64,000 nucleotides of DNA from an uncultured Lachnospiraceae bacterium (lineage in GTDB: Bacteria; Bacillota; Clostridia; Lachnospirales; Lachnospiraceae): assembly GCA_944381635.1 (NCBI GenBank), contig CALWLY010000020.1:1-64000 (forward strand), in the 5' to 3' direction. The notes beneath the pieces were generated by a model that worked only from the letters and a program-made list of their open reading frames with translations, was not told where the DNA came from and made no database searches. A program made the translations under genes and the position numbers. Position 1 is the first letter of the stretch; each line of letters begins with the position of its first letter. Of the stretch, positions 8,113 through 16,675 are shown in pieces.

Positions 8113-8560
8113 TTTTTTCAAGAAGTAGCCGCTCCACAATCTCTGCAGCAGAGGCCACAAATTTACTGCATGGTCTTGATGCATAGTATTCTTTTGTGCG
8201 CAGAGAAGGCGCAGCACTTTCTTCCATTCCGTCTATGCCAAGGAGCTCTCTGCATATGATAGTGCCATGCCTTTTTTTAAACTCCCCGCTAAGCCGGCGG
8301 ACCGTCTCATAAATTTCTCTTTTTGCCTCTTCATTCTCAGGATCCGTATTTCCGCCTTCCAGACCTGCAAGGAGAGCCATGGCCGAAACGGTTCCGCACA
8401 CTTCCCGCATGCGGCCCATTCCCGCTCCCATAGGCGAGGAGAGCCGTTTGGCTGTCTCCTTATCCATTCCAAACAAATCTGCGTACGCGACAAACACGGA
8501 CTGCGCACAGTTGTAGCCGCTTTCAAATAAGGCTACCGCATCTTTTACCCTGCTTTCCAT
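8090..8560 (-). CDS. C_GCAxxG_C_C family redox-type protein
   Basis: A 156-residue soluble protein of the C_GCAxxG_C_C family. The name-giving motif elements are present: GYNCAQSV with Cys18, then PMGAGMGRMREVCGTVSA with Cys55, then IICRELLG and RPCSKFV. The four spaced Cys suggest metal or redox-cofactor binding; family members are often near redox genes but none has a firm function. The start ATG is 18 bp downstream of the SEC-C gene stop, so the two are likely one operon. Confidence 0.85.
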   Translation of the reverse strand: MESRVKDAVALFESGYNCAQSVFVAYADLFGMDKETAKRLSSPMGAGMGRMREVCGTVSAMALLAGLEGGNTDPENEEAKREIYETVRRLSGEFKKRHGTIICRELLGIDGMEESAAPSLRTKEYYASRPCSKFVASAAEIVERLLLEKRECCKNL

Positions 8561-8578
8561 AAAAACTCCCGATTTCTT

Positions 8579-9085
8579 TTATTTGTTTTTACCGCAGCAT
8601 TTTTTATATTTCTTTCCGCTTCCGCAAGGGCAGGGATCGTTAGGATATATTTTCTCCGGTTTTACAATTGTTGTGGAAATTTTCTGCTCTTTGTAGAGAG
8701 CTTTTCTCTTGTCTTCATCAAAGATATCTTTCCATGCTTCCAGGTTATAAAGCCAGTCAGCTTCTGCTGCCACCATGTTTTTGTAGAGCAGTTCTTTGTC
8801 AAATCCAAGATTAACCTGTGTGTCTTCTTCCATCTCTTCGATCGGATTCTGTACTTTCAGGCTGTCGTTGATACCATCCAGAAATCCTGTCATGGTCATA
8901 ATGTCCACACCGTATTTCTCAGCCAGTTCTTTTACGGTACCATTTACTACTTCGTCAGGATTCTTTAAAAGTTCTGCGTAAATGTCTCTTTCTTTTTCAA
9001 AATACTTGGTCCACAGTCTCTGCAGGTCTCCCTTGTTGGCTGTTTCGGAATAAGCCATGTCTCTCCACTGCTTTAATAATGCCAT
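8579..9085 (-). CDS. SEC-C zinc-motif protein
   Basis: A 168-residue soluble protein, mostly acidic and helical, ending in a canonical SEC-C motif (PNDPCPCGSGKKYKKCC). This motif binds zinc and in SecA mediates SecB or ribosome contact; stand-alone SEC-C proteins (YecA-like) are of uncertain function. The N-terminal part (about 1-110) matches an uncharacterised Clostridia family. It is first of a likely two-gene operon, with a candidate promoter about 95 bp upstream. Confidence 0.85.
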   Translation of the reverse strand: MALLKQWRDMAYSETANKGDLQRLWTKYFEKERDIYAELLKNPDEVVNGTVKELAEKYGVDIMTMTGFLDGINDSLKVQNPIEEMEEDTQVNLGFDKELLYKNMVAAEADWLYNLEAWKDIFDEDKRKALYKEQKISTTIVKPEKIYPNDPCPCGSGKKYKKCCGKNK

Positions 9086-9177
9086 AGTTCATTCACCTCA
9101 TCTTGTATTTTTCGCATTCTGCGTTTTTTTCTACTGAATTTTTCAGGCGAATGTCGGTACACCCCGACATCATTCCT

Positions 9178-9206
9178 AGTATATAACAAAACACGCGTAA
9201 AGTCTA
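9178..9206 (-). promoter_or_regulatory. Candidate promoter of the SEC-C operon
   Basis: On the minus strand TAGACT and TATACT are separated by 17 bp. A small hairpin (ATGTCGG/CCGACAT) follows in the untranslated leader. Confidence 0.5.
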
Positions 9207-9619
9207 CTCCTGGAAAAATTTTTCTCCACCTGTATAAACTCCTTCTAACCGGATAGACTAAGAACAGTCGAAGGCACACGCATTCGACCAATGGCATACA
9301 CCTGATCTTCAATGGAACATGCCGCTGATGCCGGGCCGGCGGACCGTGCACAGGGAGCGAAGCTCTTTCCATTGAAAAAATCACAAATTTATCCTCCCCC
9401 TCAGAGGGTATCCTAAATCCGCCGCAGAGAAACCGTGCACAAGGATTCCAACAGCTTTCGTGACTTTTGAAAAGGTAAGGAATCCCCTTCGCCAAAGCCT
9501 CTCCGGATTTCGGGATACCCTCTTCTCTTTTTGAACGCTGTTTTTCATACCGCCTCGTACATTTCCTGCTCCCAAGGCTTGCACAATCCAAAAGTCTGTT
9601 GTAAGATGTGAAAAAACAG
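9207..9619. other. Long intergenic stretch without a supported gene
   Basis: About 410 bp separate the SEC-C promoter from the structured element at 9620. A minus-strand open frame (9073-9645) covers it but has no ribosome site, an Arg/Cys-rich composition typical of non-coding frames and no recognisable domain. I see no tRNA, no T-box and no known riboswitch core. Confidence 0.35.
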
Positions 9620-9750
9620 GTTACTGTTCCTACAGGACTTTGCATTTACTGCAAAGTCCGTAAAAAAATGATTCGGAAATGCAAAATTCCATTGCCGAAG
9701 GCAATTTTAAATGGATTTTGCAGGTTACTGGAACGGAGTGAGCAGTAACA
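9620..9750 (+). promoter_or_regulatory. Structured leader with competing pairings
   Basis: GTTACTG occurs twice (9620-9626 and 9723-9729) and each copy can pair with CAGTAAC at 9743-9749, so a long-range fold and a local hairpin exclude each other. The long-range fold is extended by TTCC (9627-9630) with GGAA (9730-9733). Between them sit two strong hairpins: a 10-bp stem at 9635-9659 and a 12-bp stem with one bulge at 9681-9721 capped by GCC-GAA-GGC. The element ends 27 nt before the ATG of the small membrane protein gene. No known riboswitch class was recognised. Confidence 0.5.
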
Positions 9751-9776
9751 AAAACAGAAGAACGAAAGAGGTATTT

Positions 9777-10040
9777 ATGAAAAAGAAATCTTCCAAACAG
9801 ATTGTTGCCATTTTGTGCGTAGTCATTCTTGTCCTTCTCTATGTTGCCACACTGGTTGTCGCATTTTTAGACTTTCCCGGCGCAGACCGTCTTTTCCAGG
9901 CATGCCTTGTAGCTACCATAGGTCTCCCCATCCTTCTGTGGATTTATATCTGGCTTTACGGAAAAGTCAAAGACCGTCACACTATGGCAAGCTTTGATAT
10001 CGGACAGACCGGGCAGGAGGACAAAAAAGAAAAAAAATAA
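9777..10040 (+). CDS. Small two-span membrane protein, 87 aa
   Basis: An 87-residue protein: a basic N-terminus (MKKKSSKQ), one transmembrane helix (about 9-31, IVAILCVVILVLLYVATLVV), a short loop, a second helix (about 41-62, ending LLWIYIWLYG) and a charged C-terminal tail rich in Lys/Asp/Glu. No function recognised. I place the start at the ATG with GAAAGAGG 5 nt upstream; the longer frame runs back into the structured leader. It converges with the HAD hydrolase gene across a shared terminator. Confidence 0.7.
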   Translation: MKKKSSKQIVAILCVVILVLLYVATLVVAFLDFPGADRLFQACLVATIGLPILLWIYIWLYGKVKDRHTMASFDIGQTGQEDKKEKK

Positions 10041-10059
10041 GGGTGTTTTTACAACACCC
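10041..10059. terminator. Bidirectional terminator between convergent genes
   Basis: GGGTGTT (10041-10047) pairs with AACACCC (10053-10059). T runs follow on both strands. The stem overlaps the last codons of the HAD gene on the minus strand. Confidence 0.8.
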
Positions 10060-10648
10060 CCAGTTTTTTCAGCTCCTCTATGGCCTGTTTCTGATTTTTA
10101 AACAGAATGGTATGTATGCCGAAACGGGCTGCCCCATCCAGATTTTCCTGAAGGTCATCCAGAAAAACACATTCCGACGGTATCAAGTGGTAACGGTCTA
10201 TCAGAAGCTGATAAATTTCCGGCATAGGTTTTATCACCTGATCCTGATAGGATAAAATTCCCCCATCCACCAACGGCAGAAAATCCAGGGCATGGATACA
10301 TTCTCTGTGAGACTTTGCGGAAAAATTGGAAAGGACAAGTATCTGATAGCCTTTCTCCTTTAATTCCGTAATCCAGGGAATAGCATAATCATTTCTAGAA
10401 ACAATGCCTCCGATGTTTTCAATCACTTTTCGTATATCGTCCTCGATTTCCGGGTCATTTTCAATAAAACGGTTCAAAATCTCTTCGTCGCTTAGTATCC
10501 CCAGATCATATTCTTTCCAGTCATCGCTCAAAACGGTTGCGCGGGTAATTCTGTTCACTCTTTCTTCCCCGTAGCCAAAGCTTTCAAAAAAAGTCTTCCA
10601 TGTAAAATCTGCCAGCACGTTTCCGATGTCAAAAATAATTGTTTTCAT
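10049..10648 (-). CDS. HAD-family hydrolase (subfamily IA)
   Basis: A 199-residue cytosolic phosphatase-type protein. Motif I is degenerate at the usual second Asp: FDIGNVLADF near residues 6-15 has the nucleophile Asp but GN in place of the common DGT/DxD, as in YihX-like phosphatases. Motif II (LVLSNFS) and motif IV (CVFLDDLQENLDGA) are clear. Substrate unknown. I chose the ATG at 10648, with GAGG 8 nt upstream and MKTIIFDIG as the natural start; a longer frame would overlap the LysR gene. Confidence 0.85.
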   Translation of the reverse strand: MKTIIFDIGNVLADFTWKTFFESFGYGEERVNRITRATVLSDDWKEYDLGILSDEEILNRFIENDPEIEDDIRKVIENIGGIVSRNDYAIPWITELKEKGYQILVLSNFSAKSHRECIHALDFLPLVDGGILSYQDQVIKPMPEIYQLLIDRYHLIPSECVFLDDLQENLDGAARFGIHTILFKNQKQAIEELKKLGVL

Positions 10649-10736
10649 TTTTATATCCTCATTTATCTTCCTTCTGATTCTGTATATCTGTACTTTCGCC
10701 CTGTCTTCAGCGCAATCCCCATTCTGTCTGATTCCT

Positions 10737-11630
10737 TCATTCATCGGATTCCTGTCTCATCATTTCCAGAAGTCTTGCGGCTGCTGCTGTGAGTATATCA
10801 TCCGTTTTGGTCACAACGCAAAAATGCCTTTTGGGCAGAGGCTGCTCCAGCTTTAAAGCAAACAGTTCCCCCTTTTCCAAAGCTTCCATGGCAAAATCCT
10901 TTACCACGAATCCGATTCCCAGATTTCTTGCGGAGAACTGCACGATCATGTCGCTGGTTGCCAGTTCAAACTCCGGTTTTAAACGGATTTTCTTTTTTTC
11001 CAGAAAGGAGTCCAGAAAGCTTCTGGTACTGGTGCGCTTTTCCAGAAGGATCAAAGGCAGCTGTTCCAGCATGGAAAAGGAAATTTGTTTGTCCCGGCAG
11101 TCTGAAAAAGCTTTCCCAGCCACAAAGACATCCTCGATTTCTTTTACTTTTCGCGAAGCAATTCCCTTTTCACTGGGGAAAGGGCTGCTCACAATGCCGA
11201 AATCTATTTTTCCCTGTTTCAAATATTCCAAAGTTCTGGGCGTGGGGGCGTTGGAAACCGTCACCTTGATTCCCGGATACTGCTGATGGAATTGTTCCAG
11301 AAAAGGAAGGAGATAAAAACGCAGTGTCATATCCGAAGCGCCGATGTTGATCTCCCCCTGGTCCAGATTTTTCATCTGTGCCAGTTTTCTCTCTCCCTGC
11401 CGAATCCATTCGTAACCTTTGGCCACATATTCAAACAGTACCTGTCCTTCCGTTGTCAGACAGACTCCCTTTGCCGTTCTTTTAAACAGCTTGATTCCCA
11501 GCGCCTGTTCCAGCTGTCTTACCGACTGGCTGACCGCAGGCTGAGAAATGGCCAGCTGTTCCGCCGCCATTGTGACGGAACCACAGCTGGCCACAAAATA
11601 AAACACTTTATAGTATTCTAAATTAAACAT
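10737..11630 (-). CDS. LysR-family transcriptional regulator
   Basis: A 297-residue LysR regulator. The N-terminal winged helix-turn-helix is clear (about 3-62; GSVTMAAEQLAISQPAVSQSVRQL), followed by a linker helix and a periplasmic-binding-like effector domain (about 90-290). Target and effector unknown. It starts 14 bp after the purA stop on the same strand, an unusual placement since LysR genes usually diverge from a target. It may be cotranscribed with purA and with the HAD gene that follows. Confidence 0.92.
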   Translation of the reverse strand: MFNLEYYKVFYFVASCGSVTMAAEQLAISQPAVSQSVRQLEQALGIKLFKRTAKGVCLTTEGQVLFEYVAKGYEWIRQGERKLAQMKNLDQGEINIGASDMTLRFYLLPFLEQFHQQYPGIKVTVSNAPTPRTLEYLKQGKIDFGIVSSPFPSEKGIASRKVKEIEDVFVAGKAFSDCRDKQISFSMLEQLPLILLEKRTSTRSFLDSFLEKKKIRLKPEFELATSDMIVQFSARNLGIGFVVKDFAMEALEKGELFALKLEQPLPKRHFCVVTKTDDILTAAAARLLEMMRQESDE

Positions 11631-11644
11631 ATCTGTTTTCTCAT

Positions 11645-12937
11645 TTATTTTTTCAGAGGGCTTTTACGATAAATAATATCCTCTCTTCCGGGTCCGTTGC
11701 TTACCATAGTGATGGGATAACCGATCTGCTCCTCCACAAATTCCACGTATTTGCGGCAGTTTTCCGGCAGTTCTTCATAATTTTTTATGCCGCGGATATC
11801 GCATTTCCAGCCGGGCAGAGTTTCAAGCACCGGTTTTGCCTTTTCCAGTTTTGTTGTAACCGGGAAATCTTTTGTCACTTTTCCATCCACTTCATAGCCC
11901 ACACATACCGGAATCTCATCCAGATAGCCAAGAACGTCCAATACAGTAAATGCCACGTCAGTAGTTCCCTGAAGACGACAGCCGTAACGGGAAGCCACAC
12001 AGTCAAACCATCCCATTCTGCGGGGACGTCCTGTGGTAGCACCGAACTCTCCGCCGTCACCGCCTCTGCGGCGCAGCTCGTCTGCCTCGTCACCGAAAAT
12101 TTCAGAGACAAAAGCGCCGGCTCCCACTGCGGAAGAGTAAGCCTTGCACACAGTTACGATCTGTTTGATCTCATAGGGCGGAACTCCGGCTCCCACTGCT
12201 CCGTAACCTGCCAGTGTGGAGGAAGAAGTTACCATAGGATAAATACCGTGGTCGGGATCTTTCAAAGTTCCAAGCTGACCTTCCAGCAAAACGGTCTTTC
12301 CTTCTTCTAACGCATCATGGAGAAACAGCGCGGTATCTGCCACGTAAGGAGCAACCATTTCACGGTATTCTCTCAATGTTTCCATCAGTTCGTCTGCATC
12401 AAGAAGCGGTTTGTGGTACATATGCTCCAACAGAATGTTCTTGGTTTCGCATACATTTTTTACTTTTTCAGACAGGCGTTCTTCGTCAAACAGTTCGCTT
12501 ACCTGAAAACCGATTTTCGCAAATTTATCAGAATAAAAAGGTGCAATACCGGATTTTGTAGAACCAAAGGACTTGCCTCCGAGACGCTCCTCTTCATACT
12601 GGTCAAAAAGAATGTGATATGGCATCACAATCTGGGCACGGTCGGACACCAGAATGTTGGGAGCCGGAACCTGACGGTCTGTCAGTTCTTTCACTTCCTG
12701 AAAAAGGCGCGGAATATTCAAAGCTACACCGCTTCCGATAATGTTTGTCACATGGCTGTAAAAAACTCCGGACGGAAGGGTATGAAGCGCAAATTTTCCG
12801 TAATTGTTCACGATCGTATGTCCTGCGTTAGCGCCGCCCTGAAAACGAACTACAATATCCGCCTCTTTTGCCATCATGTCGGTAATCTTACCTTTTCCTT
12901 CGTCGCCCCAGTTAGCTCCTACAACTGCTTTTACCAT
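11645..12937 (-). CDS. purA: Adenylosuccinate synthetase
   Basis: This 430-residue enzyme makes adenylosuccinate from IMP, aspartate and GTP, the first committed step to AMP. The GTP-binding loop GDEGKGK is at 11-17, and RFQGGANAGHT, the IMP-site segment and the C-terminal GPGRE segment are present. I use the ATG giving MVKAVVGANWG, with GGAGG 9 nt upstream; a longer frame adds 21 unlikely residues. purB, the next enzyme of the same branch, lies immediately upstream on the same strand with a promoter in between. Confidence 0.96.
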   Translation of the reverse strand: MVKAVVGANWGDEGKGKITDMMAKEADIVVRFQGGANAGHTIVNNYGKFALHTLPSGVFYSHVTNIIGSGVALNIPRLFQEVKELTDRQVPAPNILVSDRAQIVMPYHILFDQYEEERLGGKSFGSTKSGIAPFYSDKFAKIGFQVSELFDEERLSEKVKNVCETKNILLEHMYHKPLLDADELMETLREYREMVAPYVADTALFLHDALEEGKTVLLEGQLGTLKDPDHGIYPMVTSSSTLAGYGAVGAGVPPYEIKQIVTVCKAYSSAVGAGAFVSEIFGDEADELRRRGGDGGEFGATTGRPRRMGWFDCVASRYGCRLQGTTDVAFTVLDVLGYLDEIPVCVGYEVDGKVTKDFPVTTKLEKAKPVLETLPGWKCDIRGIKNYEELPENCRKYVEFVEEQIGYPITMVSNGPGREDIIYRKSPLKK

Positions 12938-13056
12938 TTCACATTTCCTCCATAAGCTGCATTCGATACCGGAGAGGCTTTTCGTCCTGCCTGCCGGCAT
13001 CCGGGCTGTAAGCTACAAGCCTTGCCCTGAAAATATTTTTTCTATCTTACCCCAGT

Positions 13057-13085
13057 ATTATAACTGATTTTTCCGCATAAGTAAA
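13057..13085 (-). promoter_or_regulatory. Promoter of purA
   Basis: On the minus strand TTTACT and a perfect TATAAT are separated by 17 bp, about 120 bp upstream of the purA start. Confidence 0.65.
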
Positions 13086-13178
13086 ATCAATCTATATTAT
13101 AAAAAATATAAGTATCACTTATATCATTGCTGTTCACTGGCCAGCCGGCGAACAGCAGCCTTATATCCTCTGCTGTAC

Positions 13179-13235
13179 AAGAAAATGTTCCAAAGACGCT
13201 GTCTTTTTTAATCTGCGTTTTCGGAACATTTTCTT
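13179..13235. repeat. Long inverted repeat after purB
   Basis: The 13-bp arms AAGAAAATGTTCC (13179-13191) and GGAACATTTTCTT (13223-13235) are perfectly complementary, with further inner pairing (AAGACGC with GCGTTTT). It follows the purB stop by about 37 bp and probably helps end that transcript, although no clear T run follows. A second hairpin with GCTGTTC/GAACAGC arms lies at about 13131-13158. Confidence 0.55.
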
Positions 13236-13271
13236 ATCTTTCGTATGATTCTATACTTTGAATCTCAGCGC

Positions 13272-14705
13272 TTAAACGTTGATTTCTGCTTTCACGCCAA
13301 GCAGTTCGCTGCGCTCTTTCAGCATGGGACGGATTACTTTTTCAAGATAAGCGTCCACCTGGATTTCAGAACGGCCCACGTAACGGGACGGCTCCATAGT
13401 CTGCTGAAGTTCTTCCAGGCTCATGTTGAAGGAAGGATCTGCAGCAATCAGCTCCAGAAGATTATTTTCTTTTCCTTCCATTTTTACATTTTTACCTGCT
13501 TCCATGGAAAGAGTACGGATACGCTCATGCAGTTCCTGACGGTCTCCGCCCATTTTAACCGCATCCATCATAATATTTTCGGTTGCCATAAACGGCAGCT
13601 CGCTCATCAGTCTCTTTTCGATGACTTTCGGGTACACTACAAGACCATCCACTACGTTCAGGCACAGGTCAAGGATACCGTCCACAGCCAGAAATCCTTC
13701 TGCAATGGAGAGACGTTTGTTTGCAGAGTCATCCAGTGTTCTCTCAAACCACTGAGTCGCAGAAGTTATGGCAGGATTGAGGGCATCGATCATCACATAG
13801 CGGGATAACGATGCGATTCTTTCGCTGCGCATAGGGTTTCTCTTGTAAGCCATGGCAGAGGAACCGATCTGACTCTTTTCAAAAGGTTCTTCCACTTCTT
13901 TCAAGTGCTGAAGCAGACGGATGTCGTTGGACATTTTATGAGCGCTTGCGGCAATGCCTGCCACCACATTCATAACTCTTGTATCCACCTTGCGGGAATA
14001 GGTCTGTCCGGATACCGGATAACAGGAAGAAAAGCCCATTTTTTCTGCAATCATGGGATCTATTTTGTCAATAGTCTCCTGGTCGCCGTCAAACAATTCC
14101 AGGAAGGAAGCCTGTGTTCCTGTTGTTCCTTTGGAACCAAGCAGCTTTAAGGAATCCATCACATATTCCAGATCTTCCAGGTCCATCTGGAATTCCTGCA
14201 GCCACAGAGTCGCTCTTTTTCCAACTGTGGTAGGCTGCGCCGGCTGAAAATGAGTAAATGCCAGCGTAGGCTGCGCTTTGTATTTCTCCGCAAAATCTGC
14301 CAGTTCAGCAATCACGTTTACCAGCTTTTTGCGAACCAGCTTCAAAGCCTCCCGCATAACGATAATGTCCGTGTTATCTCCCACATAGCAGGAAGTAGCT
14401 CCCAGATGGATGATTCCCTTTGCTTTCGGGCACTGCACACCGTATGCGTACACATGGCTCATAACGTCATGGCGAACTTCTTTCTCTCTGGCCTTAGCCA
14501 CATCGTAATTGATGTCTTCCGCATGCGCCTTCAATTCTTCAATCTGTTCGTCGGTAATGGGAAGTCCCAGTTCCTTTTCTGTTTCCGCAAGAGCGATCCA
14601 CAGTTTTCTCCACGTGCGGAATTTCATATCCGGTGAAAAAATATACTGCATCTCCTTGCTGGCATAGCGTTCAGATAACGGGCTTACATATCTGTCTGTA
14701 CTCAT
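13272..14705 (-). CDS. purB: Adenylosuccinate lyase
   Basis: A 477-residue homotetrameric lyase of the fumarase/aspartase superfamily, which releases fumarate from SAICAR and from adenylosuccinate in purine synthesis. The signature loop GSSAMAYKRNPMRSE is present near residue 285, and TSCYVGDNTD and the TTVGKRATLW active-site segment are in place. GGAGG precedes the second of two close ATGs (MSTDRYVS) at a proper distance, so I start there. Together with purA downstream it covers the conversion of IMP to AMP. Confidence 0.95.
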   Translation of the reverse strand: MSTDRYVSPLSERYASKEMQYIFSPDMKFRTWRKLWIALAETEKELGLPITDEQIEELKAHAEDINYDVAKAREKEVRHDVMSHVYAYGVQCPKAKGIIHLGATSCYVGDNTDIIVMREALKLVRKKLVNVIAELADFAEKYKAQPTLAFTHFQPAQPTTVGKRATLWLQEFQMDLEDLEYVMDSLKLLGSKGTTGTQASFLELFDGDQETIDKIDPMIAEKMGFSSCYPVSGQTYSRKVDTRVMNVVAGIAASAHKMSNDIRLLQHLKEVEEPFEKSQIGSSAMAYKRNPMRSERIASLSRYVMIDALNPAITSATQWFERTLDDSANKRLSIAEGFLAVDGILDLCLNVVDGLVVYPKVIEKRLMSELPFMATENIMMDAVKMGGDRQELHERIRTLSMEAGKNVKMEGKENNLLELIAADPSFNMSLEELQQTMEPSRYVGRSEIQVDAYLEKVIRPMLKERSELLGVKAEINV

Positions 14706-14752
14706 TTTCATCCTCCATATTTTGCACTTTTTGGCTCTTATTGTATCTTATA

Positions 14753-14812
14753 ATCAATAGTCTTGTAAGAAATAATACTGTAATCGGTAATCTTGCAATC
14801 AGTACTCTTGTA
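14753..14812. repeat. Degenerate 15-bp tandem repeat (4 units)
   Basis: Four successive 15-bp units share a pattern such as ATCAGTACTCTTGTA: ATCAATAGTCTTGTA, AGAAATAATACTGTA, ATCGGTAATCTTGCA, ATCAGTACTCTTGTA. They lie between iscU and purB in non-coding DNA, next to a hairpin at 14818-14864. The unit length equals that of the minisatellites at 45211 and 60208. Confidence 0.6.
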
Positions 14813-14895
14813 ATCAGCCCTGCTTTTCCCCCAGGAGAAGCCTGCTCTCTTTGGAAAAACAGGGGTTACTTTCCTCCTGCCTTAGCTGTCGGCTT

Positions 14896-15339
14896 TTAAT
14901 ACTCTTCCGCAGCGTCCTCTTCTCCGTCATGAATGTCTGCTTTGGGAGGTTTAAGTCCTTCGATCTTAATGCCGTTTTTCTCTGCATAATCCCAAAGTGC
15001 TGCGTGAATAGCCTCTTCTGCCAGCAAAGAGCAGTGTACTTTTACCGGCGGAAGTCCATCCAGCGCATCCATAACCGCTTTATTGGTAACTTCCATAGCT
15101 TCCTGAACCGTCTTGCCTTTTACCAGCTCTGTTGCCATGCTGCTGGTAGCCACAGCCGCACCGCAGCCGAATGTTTTAAATTTTACGTCGCGGATGATCT
15201 GATTTTCATCGATATCAAGATAGATTCTCATGATATCTCCGCATTTTGCATTTCCTACAGTTCCTACTCCGCTGGCATTTTCAATCTCCCCTACGTTTCT
15301 GGGATTCTGAAAATGATCCATTACTTTTTCACTGTACAT
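14896..15339 (-). CDS. iscU: Iron-sulfur cluster scaffold protein IscU/NifU-type
   Basis: A 147-residue scaffold on which Fe-S clusters are built before transfer to target proteins. It has the three conserved Cys contexts: GNAKCGD (about 34), FGCGAAVA (about 60) and VHCSLLAEE (about 104). The acidic C-terminal tail (HDGEEDAAEEY) is extra. It follows the cysteine desulfurase gene by 21 bp, the usual minimal pair in Clostridia. No IscR gene is seen. Confidence 0.93.
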   Translation of the reverse strand: MYSEKVMDHFQNPRNVGEIENASGVGTVGNAKCGDIMRIYLDIDENQIIRDVKFKTFGCGAAVATSSMATELVKGKTVQEAMEVTNKAVMDALDGLPPVKVHCSLLAEEAIHAALWDYAEKNGIKIEGLKPPKADIHDGEEDAAEEY

Positions 15340-15360
15340 AGGTACTCTTCCTTTCTTCCC

Positions 15361-16542
15361 TTATCTGTTTTTCTTGATAAAATCTTCGTAAAGCGGTGAC
15401 ATGCTCCGCAGTCTTTCCACGATTCCCGAAAGCGCCTCAACGGTCTTATCGATCTCTTCCTTTGTGTTTTCCTCGCTTAAGGAAAGGCGAAGGGAGCCAT
15501 GGGCAATCTCATGAGGCAGACCGATGGCCAAAAGCACATGGGAGGGATCCAGAGAACCTGACGTGCAGGCAGAACCGCTGGAAGCGCAGATTCCCTGCAT
15601 GTCCAGAAGAATCAGAAGCGATTCTCCCTCGATAAACTGAAAACTGAAATTTACGTTGTTGGGCAGTCTCTTTACGGCATCTCCGTTGAGACGGCAATAG
15701 GGGATTTTCTCCTGAATCTGCGCGATCAGATAGTCTCGCAGCTGAGTCTCTTTGTTCTGTCTTTCTTCCAGATTTGCAAACGCTCTCTCTGCGGCCGCTC
15801 CGATTCCCACAATACTGGGAACGTTTTCCGTACCGCCTCTGCGTCCTCTCTCCTGCTGCCCGCCGTGGATGAAATTTCTAAGTTTCAGTCCTGTACGGAT
15901 GTAAAGAAATCCCACGCCCTTGGGACCGTTGAATTTGTGACCGCTGGCGCTTAACATGTCAATATGATACTCGTCCACATTGATCGGAATATGACCGTAG
16001 GCCTGCACCGCATCTGTATGGAAAAGAATGCCGTTCTCCCTGGCAATCTCTCCGATTTCCCTGATAGGCTCAATGGTGCCGATTTCGTTGTTGGCAAACA
16101 TGACGGAAATCAGAATCGTGTCCGGGCGAATGGCTTTCTTTAATTCGTCCAGTTTCACAATACCGTTTTCATCCACATCCACATAGGTCACTTCGTATCC
16201 CTGTTTTTCCAGCCATTCGCAAGTGTGCAAAACAGCATGATGTTCAATCTTGGATGTGATGATATGTTTTCCCTTGTCCTTGTATGCTTCCGCCACAGAC
16301 TTGATGGCCCAGTTATCAGATTCTGTGCCGCCGGTGGTAAAATAAATCTCGTTTGTCTTTGCTCCCAGAGAAGCCGCAATAATCTCACGGGCTCTGTTAA
16401 CAGCTTTCTTGCTTGTGCCGCCCAGCGTATATATGCTGCTGGGATTGCCGTAATTTTCGCTGAAATAGGGAAGCATGGCCTCCACAACTTCAGGAGCCGT
16501 TTTTGTTGTTGCTGCATTATCCAGATAAATCATTGGCTTCAT
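15361..16542 (-). CDS. iscS: Cysteine desulfurase
   Basis: A 393-residue PLP enzyme that takes sulfur from cysteine as a persulfide for Fe-S clusters and thiolation. The N-terminus MIYLDNAATTKTAPEVVEAM, the PLP-lysine context SASGHKFNGPKG (about 204) and the catalytic loop SSGSACTSGSLDPSHVL (Cys near 325) are all present. It is the first gene of the iscS-iscU pair and diverges from the flippase gene across about 130 bp. Confidence 0.95.
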   Translation of the reverse strand: MKPMIYLDNAATTKTAPEVVEAMLPYFSENYGNPSSIYTLGGTSKKAVNRAREIIAASLGAKTNEIYFTTGGTESDNWAIKSVAEAYKDKGKHIITSKIEHHAVLHTCEWLEKQGYEVTYVDVDENGIVKLDELKKAIRPDTILISVMFANNEIGTIEPIREIGEIARENGILFHTDAVQAYGHIPINVDEYHIDMLSASGHKFNGPKGVGFLYIRTGLKLRNFIHGGQQERGRRGGTENVPSIVGIGAAAERAFANLEERQNKETQLRDYLIAQIQEKIPYCRLNGDAVKRLPNNVNFSFQFIEGESLLILLDMQGICASSGSACTSGSLDPSHVLLAIGLPHEIAHGSLRLSLSEENTKEEIDKTVEALSGIVERLRSMSPLYEDFIKKNR

Positions 16543-16675
16543 CCTCTCTTACACTTTTGCCGGAAATTCCGACAATCATCCATTTTATTTTTTCACTATA
16601 GCATTGCCGCCATGTTCTGTCAATAAACGCCACGGCATATATTTGTTCCTAAGAAAAATGTTTTCTGAGGTTTCC

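Noticed and set aside
9073..9645. 190-codon minus frame upstream of the SEC-C gene
   Set aside because: No ribosome site, Arg- and Cys-rich random-looking protein, and the SEC-C promoter lies inside it.
14818..14864. Terminator after iscU
   Set aside because: The 12-bp stem is real, but no T run follows on either strand, so I do not call it a terminator.
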